From the NCBI GenBank assembly GCA_028565635.1, contig JAOXYB010007234.1, forward strand, positions 1-20,108: a DNA stretch of 20,108 nt, given 5' to 3'. This stretch comes from Phoronis ovalis (lineage: Eukaryota; Phoronida; Phoronidae). This document shows, one piece after another, positions 9,570-18,429 of this stretch. How positions within the stretch are numbered: the stretch's first letter is position 1; every line of letters starts with the position of its first letter. The notes below the pieces were generated by a model. The model was not told the origin of the DNA and did no database searches. It saw only the letters and a program-made list of their open reading frames with translations. A program made the translations under genes and the position numbers.

Positions 9570-10245
9570 TAATTTAACTACACAGATCTGTTATATTGCA
9601 GGAGATACATAAAAAGAGAGTACAAAAACATTGTCCCCTCCTCCTCAACATATACTTGTATGATTTAAGCAATGCTATTAAATTACCCATTTGCTGTCCA
9701 GTGGGTAGGTGTCTAATTAACCATTTATTGTACGCTGACGACATGTGCCTTATATGTCCCATAATGGGATGAAAAAGCTAATTAGTATATGTGAAGACTT
9801 TGCATCCGAGTTAGACATTGTTTATAATGCTAAGAACGCAAAATGTATGGGTTTTAATCCTCATAATGACAGCTAGTTCGTATTTTTACAATGTTCCAAA
9901 TGTTCGTATTAATGATTGTTCAGTATCTATTGTATCAACAAGTGCATTCGTTCTCTGTATACTCGTGCTAATGCATGTTACAAAATGTAGTCAGTGTTCA
10001 ATTGAAGTCAAAGTTATGCTTTTCCGAAGTTTTGTAACTGCAAGGTTTAGTACGTTGCCTACAATACAGCATTTAGGAAATGTTTTGATGTATCGCCTAT
10101 TGACACTAGTACTAGTGATTTTTTTGTGCGTTACAACATTACTTGTAACTATGTCCTTTTATGCTGTATTAAGAAAATATATATATGGTTTCCGCACTTG
10201 ATTATTTGATAGCTGTAGTAACTCATTACCGGTCAATATATGTAT
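9570..10245 (+). mobile_element. LINE (non-LTR) reverse transcriptase relic
   Basis: One frame from about 9585 to 9772 reads a degenerate 'C-PLL-N-Y-DLS' block, then IKLPICCPVGRCLINHLLYA followed by DDM: the RT catalytic YADD box is at 9731-9742. After a frame change at 9769 it continues KKLISICEDFASELDIVYNA and KCMGFNP to a stop at 9874. The C-terminal thumb region follows across further frame changes: VPNVRINDCSVSIVST, then EVKVMLFRSF, then VAYNTAFRKCFDVSPID, then an IYGF motif near 10180. The order and spacing match non-LTR reverse transcriptases, so this is a 5'-truncated, frameshifted copy. The endonuclease domain and 3' tail are not visible. The clade is uncertain. Confidence 0.75.
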
Positions 10246-10249
10246 TTTT

Positions 10250-12048
10250 CTAAACTATATAACAAAACAAGATAATTGAAGAAGTACTTAAATACTTTTC
10301 CAATTAGTTTATTTTGTTATAATAAAATAATGGACCGATTTCAACCAAACTTGGATCATGCCAAATGTTTGCTAGGTTCAGAAGATGAAACTTGTAGTGG
10401 AATATTTGGCGGACAAAAGCTTTATGTTGGAAGTCATATACTTGCTGTAGCCATGACACACTATATACAATCTAGTTTTAAGTTAAAAAAGGGAAATGTT
10501 AAACATAGCTCGAAATATGTCCAAATGAAATGAAGTGATTTAATATACATCTACTGTTAGATATAATTTCTATGTTCACTACAAATATAATTTAGGATAA
10601 CTTAAGAGGATACTTTTTTCATTTAAAACTTTGTTTTTTCCAGAACAAAAGATGTCATTATTTTGTACTAATAAATTCGTGAATACATGTATTGTAAAAA
10701 AACTTGAGTATAAATGCATTTCATCTTGTAACTTGCATGGAAATCAAACAGAAATCACGAGGATTTTTATGAACTTTGTATTCATTCTGCTTAGGTTTTT
10801 TGCTTCATTGTAGCACTGCTTAAGTGGTCTATGATTTTTTCTGCTTTTTATTTATAGCACGAGATGTTACATAAGGTTTTGAAAAATAAAATGTGTGTAA
10901 TCAAAGATTTTGAAAGATAATGAGATTCTTTAAATCACGAATCTGTCAAATTCTGGAGAGTAAGTGCCTTTTTCTTACGTACAAAAGAAATGTGTTGAAT
11001 GGTCTATTAAGATGTGGAACCAGATGTTTCGTTACGGGAGGCATATTTTTTACTAGGCCACATTTAATTGAAACCAATTTGTTGCAGCACCATAAGTTCC
11101 ACTAAAGTTCAACGTAACTGTGTGCATAGCTTGATGTGATATGTTGCAAAACTCGTAGAAGATTTTTCGCGATAAATACTTTTAATTAGAAGGAACAAAA
11201 TATCTACCAAAACACACATATAAGAAGGTACAAACTATGATAATTTTTATAGTACACATCGATTTTTTCGAATGCACAAACCATTGCAAAAGATTACTTT
11301 TAGAAAACCAGGTACCTCGCCAGATTGGAAAAATCGACCAACATGAAACGAAAGGAGTTAAATGTACAATGACTTGGTTCGAAAAAAGCATAAAACAACG
11401 GAATGTTGTCTAGGCGCTGATTGCGACATAAACGCCTGGAGGTAAAAGTGTATCATTTACATCTGTTTGTACCTGTCCAGACATATTATTGATCTGCTTT
11501 ATTTGTACAAAGTGTTTGATTACAATTTAACGATACTAATTAACATGCATTTTGCTTTCATTCAAATATCTAATATTTACTTTTCAAATCAAGTAGCTCT
11601 CAATTCAACAAGAACATCATTTTACACAAAAATTATACTGCTGTTACCTTTGTAATACCCCATAAACCAATTTGAGATATAATACTTTACTTTTAAGTGG
11701 GTTTATATTTTCTTGAATTACCTGCACACCTGCTGGTATCCTGTGGGAGTATTTCCAAGCTATATCTCATCGGAGACTGGACGACCGTAGGAAAGGGGAG
11801 GAATATATATACCACACATGATTTGCAATGTGGTTTTAAATAGTAACTTTTGCTTTGCTTTGATTAGGGTTGATGATGTAAATTTTTGATGTAAAAGAGA
11901 TAAGAGTTTTTTTTTATATTGTACTCACCATAAAGTTTCGACGTCAGTTTTTATACATCTACACTGAAATTGCATTGTTTGCAAGTTACATGTATACTAT
12001 ATATTGTGCATTGAAAAATTGTGATAGTTTATAATTAGTACTATTTTA
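10250..12048. other. intergenic AT-rich DNA, no gene seen
   Basis: Short open frames occur (for example 10276-10533 and 10920-11105), but none carries a recognisable motif, splice context or codon pattern that separates it from chance. The 3' end should contain the promoter and perhaps a leader exon of the PAN-fibrinogen gene. An acceptor-like CTATTTTAG ends at 12049, but no TATA box can be assigned. Confidence 0.4.
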
Positions 12049-12065
12049 GCTTGTAACTCAATCAG

Positions 12066-12074
12066 ATGAAATGA
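12066..12074 (+). promoter_or_regulatory. minimal upstream ORF overlapping the start of the PAN-fibrinogen gene
   Basis: The string ATGAAATGA holds a two-codon upstream frame (Met-Lys-stop). Its stop codon, TGA at 12072-12074, overlaps the ATG of the main frame at 12071. A second in-frame Met at 12080 starts a better signal peptide (MIRYYIAV). The upstream ATG could therefore modulate translation, or initiation may normally occur at 12080. This is seen in sequence; the effect is inferred. Confidence 0.35.
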
Positions 12075-15000
12075 CAACCATGATTAGATATTATATAGCT
12101 GTAACTGTGATTTACGGTTTGTTCGGTTCTGCAAAAACCCTAATGGTTTCTGATTCGTTCTTCGTTGAAGAAGACGCACGGTTTTTCAATAATGTTGTGA
12201 CTAAATTCCAAGTGAATTCACTTCAAGAATGTGTTGTGTATTGCTTGAATGAACACAGAAAAAATTGGAATTCATGTCATGGTGTTAATTTTTATGAACC
12301 CAATAAGACTTGTGAAATAAACGCATATTATCCGACGCCTGGGATAAAATCTACAGTAAACGGTTGGACGTTCTGGAAACTTAAGAAAGTCTGGGAAAGT
12401 AAGTACATTCTTTCAATATAATCGGTATATAGCATCATTCATGAAAGCTATTATATATTACCTTCGGTTATTTACTGTCATTTCTGAAGCAACTCTTGTT
12501 TGTAACTTTAAATTTAAATACTTTTACAATTATCTTGTTTTGTTATAATAAAGTATGAGCTACGGTTTTGAAAATATGTAAAGATGAATAGTTTAATTAT
12601 AAAGTGTCAAAATTATAGACAGAGGGCCTTTGACTTGCATTATTTTATCAAAAAATGCAATTTTTTTTAACGTAGCTGTTTATAGATCGTGAAAACTATT
12701 TTGAACAGCCTTGCTAATATGTATGTCTGGTTTTCCTGATTATGAAAGACATGAAAGAAAGGTATAGGATCATAACAGTGTTATAATGTATATTGAGTCC
12801 TTGAAACTTTCATTAAAATAAAAAAAGACAATGCAGAACCTGTATATACTAAATGAATTGTACGTAGCTCTTTGGAAAATAATACGCGTTCTTGTGCATG
12901 TTTTATGACGGAACATCACACCTAATCTTTAAATCACAGAATTCATTTGCATTGACAATTTGTTGTTTTCAAACAAATTTAACAATATGTTACGCAATAT
13001 AGATGCATCTTTATTATTCTTGCTATATTAGACAATCATGCAGTATTTGTATCTTTTTATATAGCACACATTGATTGCGCTAGCATGAATATCGCAGGGC
13101 ACACACAAAGCGGTTTGTATGCCATCCACCCGAACAATACTATCAACAGAGTATGGGTGTACTGTGATCAAGACACGGATCGACGGCGGAGGGTGGACAG
13201 TAAGCTATATAATAATAACCAATACTAATATTAGGTAGTCTACCAAATTTAAATAGTTTATAAACTAGTGTATAAATACCATATTTATGGCTTCCATCGC
13301 AATTTGTTCCATCGGTTTTCTAATCCACACAATGCTTTTTAGATAGTTTATACAGGACCGCGCAAAGCATTGTATGGTGTGATCCTTTGCGCGGTTCTGT
13401 GCCAACAATGTTTTTTGGATAGTTCATACTGGATCGCACGAAGCATTGTTAGAAATGATAATTTCCGGGTTCCATCCTATTTTAAACAACTACACATCAC
13501 ATCAGGTAAGGGTGCCACAAGGTGGCGGCAGCAACTAATTCTTGCTTGCGGAGAAATTACGCTTACCAAATAACGACAGAAAGCAGCGAATTGCGTACTG
13601 CCGTGTGACGACGGAAACCAGCAAATCAAAGTAATATGATTAGCTGAAGTAATACACTGCAGTCACGTGTTTTTTATAATTATGTACTTCCAGCTCCTAC
13701 TTCGCACATGTTTTAATAATATGATGGATCATGGAAATAATGTAGAAGGGCCCAATACGATAATTAAGACACCCAGCGAAACTCCGTTGCAGTTACATCA
13801 TTGTAATTAATATACTGAGGCTAATATGATCGGTTATAGGCAAGAGAAATAACTTAGTTGGGAGAGGGTTAGGCTGAAGATCTAAAGTCGGTAGTTCAAT
13901 CTCGAGTTTCGTCAATTTTTAAATTCCTTTATTTACATTACATTTTTACTTTTTTATTCTTCCAAAATGCTGCCTTGTCAAAAACCTTTGTGTTGGCAGC
14001 CGCCGTGCCGGGGACAGTACACAGTTTTCATCGGATCCTTTATTTCTCTAAATCTGTAAATTCTTATCAACCCGCATTATGCAATTTCGCATTAGATCTT
14101 CTAATTGTGATCCAAATTTGCGTTCACGAACCAATTTGTGCACGAGTAAAAAGACTTTTACATTCACAAACAGTGCGAAACTTCAATACAAAACTAAAAA
14201 AAATATATCATAAGTAATCCTGACAGCACCTGATATGTCTGCCTGTTGTGGCCTTTGACTGGAGGTGAGTTTCATCAACTTTCTGTTCAAACTCACTATA
14301 TAAAGTATCAGCCAAGAATGCATACCACAAAATACACGGGAACAAATTACAGTTAATTACCTAAATGATAGAGGTACGACTTATGTTGTTAAGTGTGACA
14401 AGACATCTGTGAAATGCCGTTTGTTTAATGAAATTTTGAATTCGAAGCTACACGAATTGTTCTGATTTTACTGCTTTTATAGGTGTTCCAAAATCGTTTT
14501 GATGGATCTGTCGACTTCTATCGTAGCTGGACTGATTATAAGGCAGGATTTGGTAACCTTTATGGTGAATACTGGATTGGTAAGTAATACCTTTATGTAT
14601 TAAATTAAAATAAATCCTTAGAGACAAATGTGCTTTTGTAAGTAATGTCCTGTCTTATTTACACCCAATCTTAATTCTTATAGGAAATGATGCGTTACAC
14701 ATGCTCACAGCACAGGTTTCTCAAGAACTGCGAATTGAACTAACAAGCTTTGACGATGCCTCTGCTTTTGTTACATACAGTACATTTAACGTTGCGGATG
14801 AAAGCGATAGTTACCGTATGACAGTTGATGGACATTCTGGTACTGCAGGTATAAATATATTAATTGTTTGACAAGTGGCTCTCATAACTTGCGCGTAATG
14901 TGTATTTTTGTATAATTTACCTCGAACCCATACTATATATGTTGAAATGCACATTCCTATTAGTGAACGTATATGTATTATTTACTTTGTGTTTTCTGTG

Positions 15001-17950
15001 TTGAAAAAAAACCCTGTTGTGGTGAAGCAGATTACCTTTGTATATGGAAGCTACAGTTTTATGTTTCTAAAATGAAGGGACAGTCATGTGAATTGTTCTG
15101 AACTTTGTTCTTAACTTACAGCAGTTGTAGGTAAATGAATTTGATTTGCTTTTCTGCCGGTCACGATATTGGTACCATTTCACAATCTGTGCTACTTGTA
15201 ATTAGTTTAAAATTACATCTACCTAAAATGTATGCTAGTATTGTACATCATTGGAAAGGATATAGATTATAGAAGAATTCTAAATGCAAGTTAAGATAAT
15301 TGTAACTATTATAAGATTATTTAGACAATGAAAGAAAAAAAATATTGCACAAACCGGATGTAACATGTTACATAGGATCGCTGACATTGACGAATAATTA
15401 TGTATACATTATACGCGTGAAGTTGTCCATGATTAAAATTGCCATAATTGTTTACAACTGTATCTATCCCATATATCAGTCATATTAGCTTTTTTTAAAT
15501 TTGTCGCAATCAAAACTAATTTCAATTTAATTTTACCCCTCGGAATTGTAACATAAAATTAAAATACAAAATTTTAAAAAAAGTTAGCAGTTACAAAACT
15601 CAATTTTACACTTGTCCGTAAATTTTGTGCCGATATCAAGATTCGTTTTAGAGATATAGAATAAAGCGAGAAGCGTACCGTCTACCCGACCGTCTACCAA
15701 GCAAAAGATGCTTTGTAACGCGGTTTGGTACCAATACCGTGACCAGCGTGTTGTTTTTGATGCCATACATGAGTTGATTGGGTAAACTGTAACGAGAATC
15801 CCATTCCGAACTGACTCAATGAGTAAACGAGTAATCATAGTTTTTAACTTTTTTTTTCTTTACAAATAAATTGTATGACCCTCTACCCTAATATGGTTCA
15901 GAAGACAGCTTGAGTAACCACGATGGTATGAAATTCAGCAGCTTTGACAATGACGCTTCGTTTTATTTAAACTGTGCCGTGAAATATCATGGTGGGTGGT
16001 GGTATAAACGTTGCAACGAGGTAGACCTGAATGGAAATTACACAGGTAAACCACATTGAACATAATGTATCTATATTCTACTAAAAGAACGGAGTGATTT
16101 CTTACCGCCAATACTCCGTCTAAGCGTTTAATCCAGATACTAATATCCGCGATAATCGCGGGCTCCACTGCTAGTTGTATTTATTAGAATAAACACATTC
16201 TCTTGATTAGAAGCCTTTTTTGAATAGCAGCTCGTTTCGTAGTGCTCAATGTAGAAATAAAACTACCTTTGGAACAATTTATCATACATGCCTTAGTGTA
16301 AGCAGATTGATTTTGTTGCTGTGCTATTACTACCATCGACAGCTAGATAGCACTGTGACCTTTCTTAATTGGGGTTTCCTTTCCATCATTGTTTTCCTCA
16401 CAACTTCAGATTGGTTCTCCGCAAAGTATCTTAAACGGACTCCAATAGAAATTTCTGTATTAGAGGTTTCATGAAACTCAAATCTCTTGTTGTTATATTT
16501 GCAACTCGCCTTGTTTTTTATATTAACGGCTTCAAGTTGGGACACAATTTGCTCTTATATTCTGATGTCGCTTTTAAAATAGCATTTCTCTCAGACATGT
16601 TATTCCCTTTCACTGATCTCCGTAACACCGACATTCTCTATCATTACCGTCCTTTGTATATCGTATTAGCTACGTCCATATGCATGTCGTAGTCGACATT
16701 CTGTTTCTTCCACTGCTTTGTTCACTTTCTGCTGTACTTTCTTAAATTTATTAAATCATGATATCACCAGTGTCTCTACTTTTATAGCTTTTTGGTCTTC
16801 TATTAAGGTTCGCAATAGTAGAATTGTCATTACTGTCCAGCTGTTGCAAGATCTGGCAGGACTGCAATCCCGGGGGGGGGGGGTACTCGAGGTATTTTTT
16901 GGTGGGGGTGTACAGCCCAGTCGAAAATTTTGGATTTGGATTGTATACTTCTTATTGTATTTTTTTGGATTGCTACCGTAAAGAAATTCAAAAATTTGGA
17001 ATGCTACCCACTGCTTACAGCAAATAATTTGGATTAAGTTTAGGTTTGTATCGGTAAAACGATTTTTGGTATTTGGTTTCTATCAGTCAGTTTGCGTAAA
17101 AATGGATTGCTACTCAAATATTTTAAAATTTTGGATTGCTACCCTTATATTTCATAAAATTTGGATTGCTACCCTAAAATTTCAAAAAATTTGGATTGGG
17201 TTTGCTACCAGAAGCTAAAATTTTGGATTGGGTTCCGCGGCACATCCCCGTAGTCAAAAAACCTTGAGTACCCCCCCCCCGGACTGCAATCCACCATTTC
17301 CCCATCCCTATACTACTGACAAAGATATCGCATGCACAGTGAGAGGCAGTCTGAATAAATCTATCCATTAGTGTCCCGTGCCTTCTCAACTAACGTGCGG
17401 GCTTAACCATAGTCAATTTAATGACATATTTATCTCGCTCTTAAATTGATTATGGTTAAGCCAAGACTTGCCTACACGTTAGTTGACAAGACAAGATATA
17501 TTCTGACTGAGTGAGAAGCCACGCCACTTAAGTACGATAGCAAGTCTTGTATAGCTCTATATATATATACTTTGTTTAAATGCCTCCTCGATCAGATAAA
17601 ATATAATGCCCACTATGGGACTCGAATTTTCGATGGATACCTGTTAACCACTAAGCCACAAAGGCTTGAGATGAAGGCCAATGAGTTTTTGCAATGTCTC
17701 TTCTGAGTACTAATACTACCCTACACACACATTACATCCATTATAATAGGAACTTGTTTATAATAAAAATCATCAACTTTATTTCTATTAAAAAAAAGAA
17801 GATATTTCCCGCATTCTAGGATTTGCAGGTGTTAGCGCTGTCTCCATGAGCTGGAAAAATTGGCCAGAGTCCAATGCATGGTATACACTCCAAGCACTGA
17901 AACGATCACAAATGAAAGTACGCCCTATCAGAATTGGACTCGGACAATAA
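12071..17950 (+). CDS. secreted PAN/apple + fibrinogen-related domain protein (FREP-like), frameshifted in exon 2
   Basis: Coding exons are 12071-12398, 13065-13199, 14483-14579, 14684-14848, 15902-16045 and 17829-17950, all with GT-AG ends. They would give about 329 residues after one frame correction. Exon 1 encodes a signal peptide (roughly [18 protein letters not shown]) and a PAN/apple-like domain with Cys54, 58, 69 and 81. Exons 2-6 encode one fibrinogen-related domain in order: [62 protein letters not shown], the calcium-site region [22 protein letters not shown] and MKVRPI. Both disulfide pairs are present (DCA/VYC; NCA/KRC). Such proteins are secreted lectin-like recognition factors in molluscs. 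Exon 2 carries a net extra base near 13181-13184, so GGGWT is out of frame with the preceding part. All other phases agree. A leader exon may precede an acceptor ending at 12049. Domain calls are firm; present function is doubtful. Confidence 0.85.
13181..13184 (+). other. frameshift site in fibrinogen-domain exon 2
   Basis: The frame entering exon 2 reads VYCDQDTD up to GAT at 13178-13180. The frame needed for the fibrinogen hallmark GGGWT (GGC GGA GGG TGG ACA, 13185-13199) and for the phase-0 junction with exon 3 (VFQNRF) is offset by one. Four bases, CGAC, lie between them where a multiple of three is needed. Removing the C at 13181 would leave Asp-Asp-Gly-Gly-Gly-Trp-Thr. Exon 2 is 135 nt, one more than the flanking phases allow. 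Confidence 0.8.
13329..13449. repeat. pair of 44-bp palindrome-ended repeats with an inverted segment between
   Basis: Copy 1 (13330-13373) and copy 2 (13406-13449) are both 44 bp: CAATGCTTTTTAGATAGTTT onward to AAGCATTGT, against CAATGTTTTTTGGATAGTTC onward to AAGCATTGT. Each begins CAATG(C/T)TTT and ends AAGCATTG, so the unit ends are inverted repeats of one another. The 32-bp spacer contains CTTTGCGCGGTTCTG (13385-13399), the reverse complement (14 of 15) of CAGGACCGCGCAAAG in copy 1. This forms a strong stem inside intron 2 of the fibrinogen gene. It looks like nested miniature inverted elements. Confidence 0.7.
13843..13913 (+). pseudogene. tRNA-Phe(GAA)-like pseudogene or tRNA-derived SINE head
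   Basis: This 71-nt stretch follows eukaryotic tRNA-Phe closely in order: GAAATAACTTAGTTGGGAGA (A-box-like), the anticodon arm TTAGG-CTGAAGA-TCTAA with all five stem pairs and GAA at 13876-13878, then TTCAATC (T-loop) and TTTCG at the 3' acceptor side. The acceptor stem pairs only 5 of 7, and the D and T stems are poorly paired, so it is degenerate. No TTTT terminator follows immediately. It lies inside intron 2 of the fibrinogen gene. A pseudogene or SINE head is more likely than a working tRNA. Confidence 0.55.
14849..15901 (+). other. intron 4 of the PAN-fibrinogen gene
   Basis: AT-rich intron between the donor after DGHSGTA and the acceptor ATATGGTTCAG before [12 protein letters not shown]. 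The fibrinogen domain is continuous across it, so no exon is missing. No clear repeat or gene was recognised. A minus-strand open stretch at 15584-15838 has no supporting feature. Confidence 0.55.
16046..16858. other. first part of intron 5, possible antisense coding remnant
   Basis: Phase-1 intron of the fibrinogen gene. On the minus strand there are several short hydrophilic open stretches (for example [20 protein letters not shown] near 16740-16680, and 16545-16330), separated by stops. They may be one decayed gene or transposon ORF, but no family motif is visible and I make no functional call. Confidence 0.25.
16871..17281. mobile_element. 411-bp terminal-inverted-repeat element (MITE-like) with poly-G ends
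   Basis: The left end is C followed by 12 G then TACTCGAGG. The reverse complement of the right end is C followed by 10 G then TACTCAAGG. Similarity continues inward through TTTTTTG and a GGGG(G/A)TGT block, giving imperfect terminal inverted repeats of about 45 bp. The element is flanked by the identical direct repeat GACTGCAATCC (16860-16870 and 17282-17292; 12 bp if the preceding G is counted), best read as a target-site duplication. The interior has no coding capacity and is built of GGATTGCTACCC-type repeats. It is probably a non-autonomous DNA element; the superfamily is not assigned. Confidence 0.7.
16930..17235 (+). repeat. internal tandem repeat of the MITE-like element (~30 bp unit)
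   Basis: Eight or more occurrences of a TTTGGATTGCTACCC-like core separated by AT-rich spacers. Two adjacent units, 17131-17160 and 17161-17190, have an exact 30-bp period (TTGGATTGCTACCCTTATAT and TTGGATTGCTACCCTAAAAT, each closing with an A-rich tail). Outer units are diverged (GGAATGCTACCC, GGATTGGGTTTGCTACC). Units read in one direction across the element. Confidence 0.65.
17347..17490. repeat. inverted-repeat (hairpin) element, copy with a relative after the last exon
   Basis: CTTAACCATAGTCAATTTA (17402-17420) pairs with TAAATTGATTATGGTTAAG (17442-17460), 18 of 19 matches around a 21-nt loop. Outside these, CTCAACTAACGTG on the left pairs with CACGTTAGTTGACAAG on the right, with about 14 extra bases in the right arm. 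The left flank and arm (17347-17418) recur at 18083-18158. It looks like a small foldback or MITE-like element in intron 5. Confidence 0.6.
17608..17665 (-). repeat. tRNA-like (SINE head-like) sequence with A and B boxes
   Basis: On the minus strand it starts GCCTTTG, has TGGCTTAGTGG (A-box-like, plus 17648-17658) and AATTCGAGTCC (B-box-like, plus 17618-17628), and ends GTGGGC, which partly pairs with the start. At 58 nt, and with only about 20 nt between boxes, it lacks a proper anticodon arm. It is therefore a decayed tRNA-derived SINE head rather than a working tRNA. It lies in intron 5, antisense to the fibrinogen gene. Confidence 0.4.
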
Positions 17951-18082
17951 GAAAAGAAGAAAAATAACTTCTAACATGGAAGATACTCGAATACTCTGTA
18001 ATTATATATCTTGATACTCGAATTCTGCACATATTAACTAACTGAAACGTACGCCGCAACGCAAAATTGGTTACTGATATTC

Positions 18083-18158
18083 CAGTCCGAATAAAACCAT
18101 CCGTTAGTGTTCTGTGCCTTCTCAACTAACGTCTAGCTGAGCTTAACCATAGTCAATT
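18083..18158 (+). repeat. direct-repeat relative of the 17347-17418 element
   Basis: Matches the left half of the intron-5 hairpin element in order: CAGTC(C/T)GAATAAA, CCxTTAGTGT, then GTGCCTTCTCAACTAACGT and GCTTAACCATAGTCAATT. The two copies flank the last fibrinogen exon (17829-17950) in the same orientation. This copy lacks the inverted right arm. Its AATAAA (18090-18095) is also the first polyadenylation hexamer after the stop codon. Confidence 0.65.
18090..18095 (+). terminator. candidate polyadenylation signal of the PAN-fibrinogen gene
   Basis: AATAAA lies 140 bp past the stop codon at 17948-17950. It lies inside the repeat copy at 18083-18158, so if it is used the repeat supplies the 3' end signal. 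Use is inferred only from position. Confidence 0.3.
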
Positions 18159-18363
18159 GTCGTTATATTCCTTCAATTTAACAAGAGCGAAATACGTCCG
18201 TCATTAAAATTTTGACCCAATCGAGATAAGCTTTTCTCCTTGTGTGCTTGACCTATATTTTACTAGCTACCCACTAACTCCACTGTTATACCTATTATTG
18301 CAAGCAGCTATTTGATTGGTGTCAAGACTTGGATTAACTCTATATCAAAAATTTGGAAATTCG

Positions 18364-18425
18364 AATCCCGAAATATACGAAACATTCCAAAACAAATCCT
18401 GAAATATACCAAAACATACTCAATG
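18364..18425 (+). repeat. two-copy ~31-bp imperfect tandem repeat
   Basis: AATCCCGAAATATACGAAAC followed by ATTCCAAAACA is repeated 31 bp later as AATCCTGAAATATACCAAAA and so on. Only two units are seen. Confidence 0.4.
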
Positions 18426-18429
18426 TTTA

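Noticed and set aside
9818-10201. 127-codon open frame as an independent gene
   Set aside because: Its start and end are out-of-frame parts of the LINE reverse transcriptase; only the middle matches the RT thumb region.
10276-10533. 85-codon open frame containing MDRFQPNLDHAKC
   Set aside because: No recognisable domain, signal peptide or splice context.
13370-13573. 67-codon open frame in intron 2
   Set aside because: Starts inside the 44-bp repeat pair and continues through unassigned intron sequence.
16330-16692. Antisense hydrophilic open stretches in intron 5
   Set aside because: Possible decayed ORF, but interrupted by stops and with no family motif, so no gene is called.
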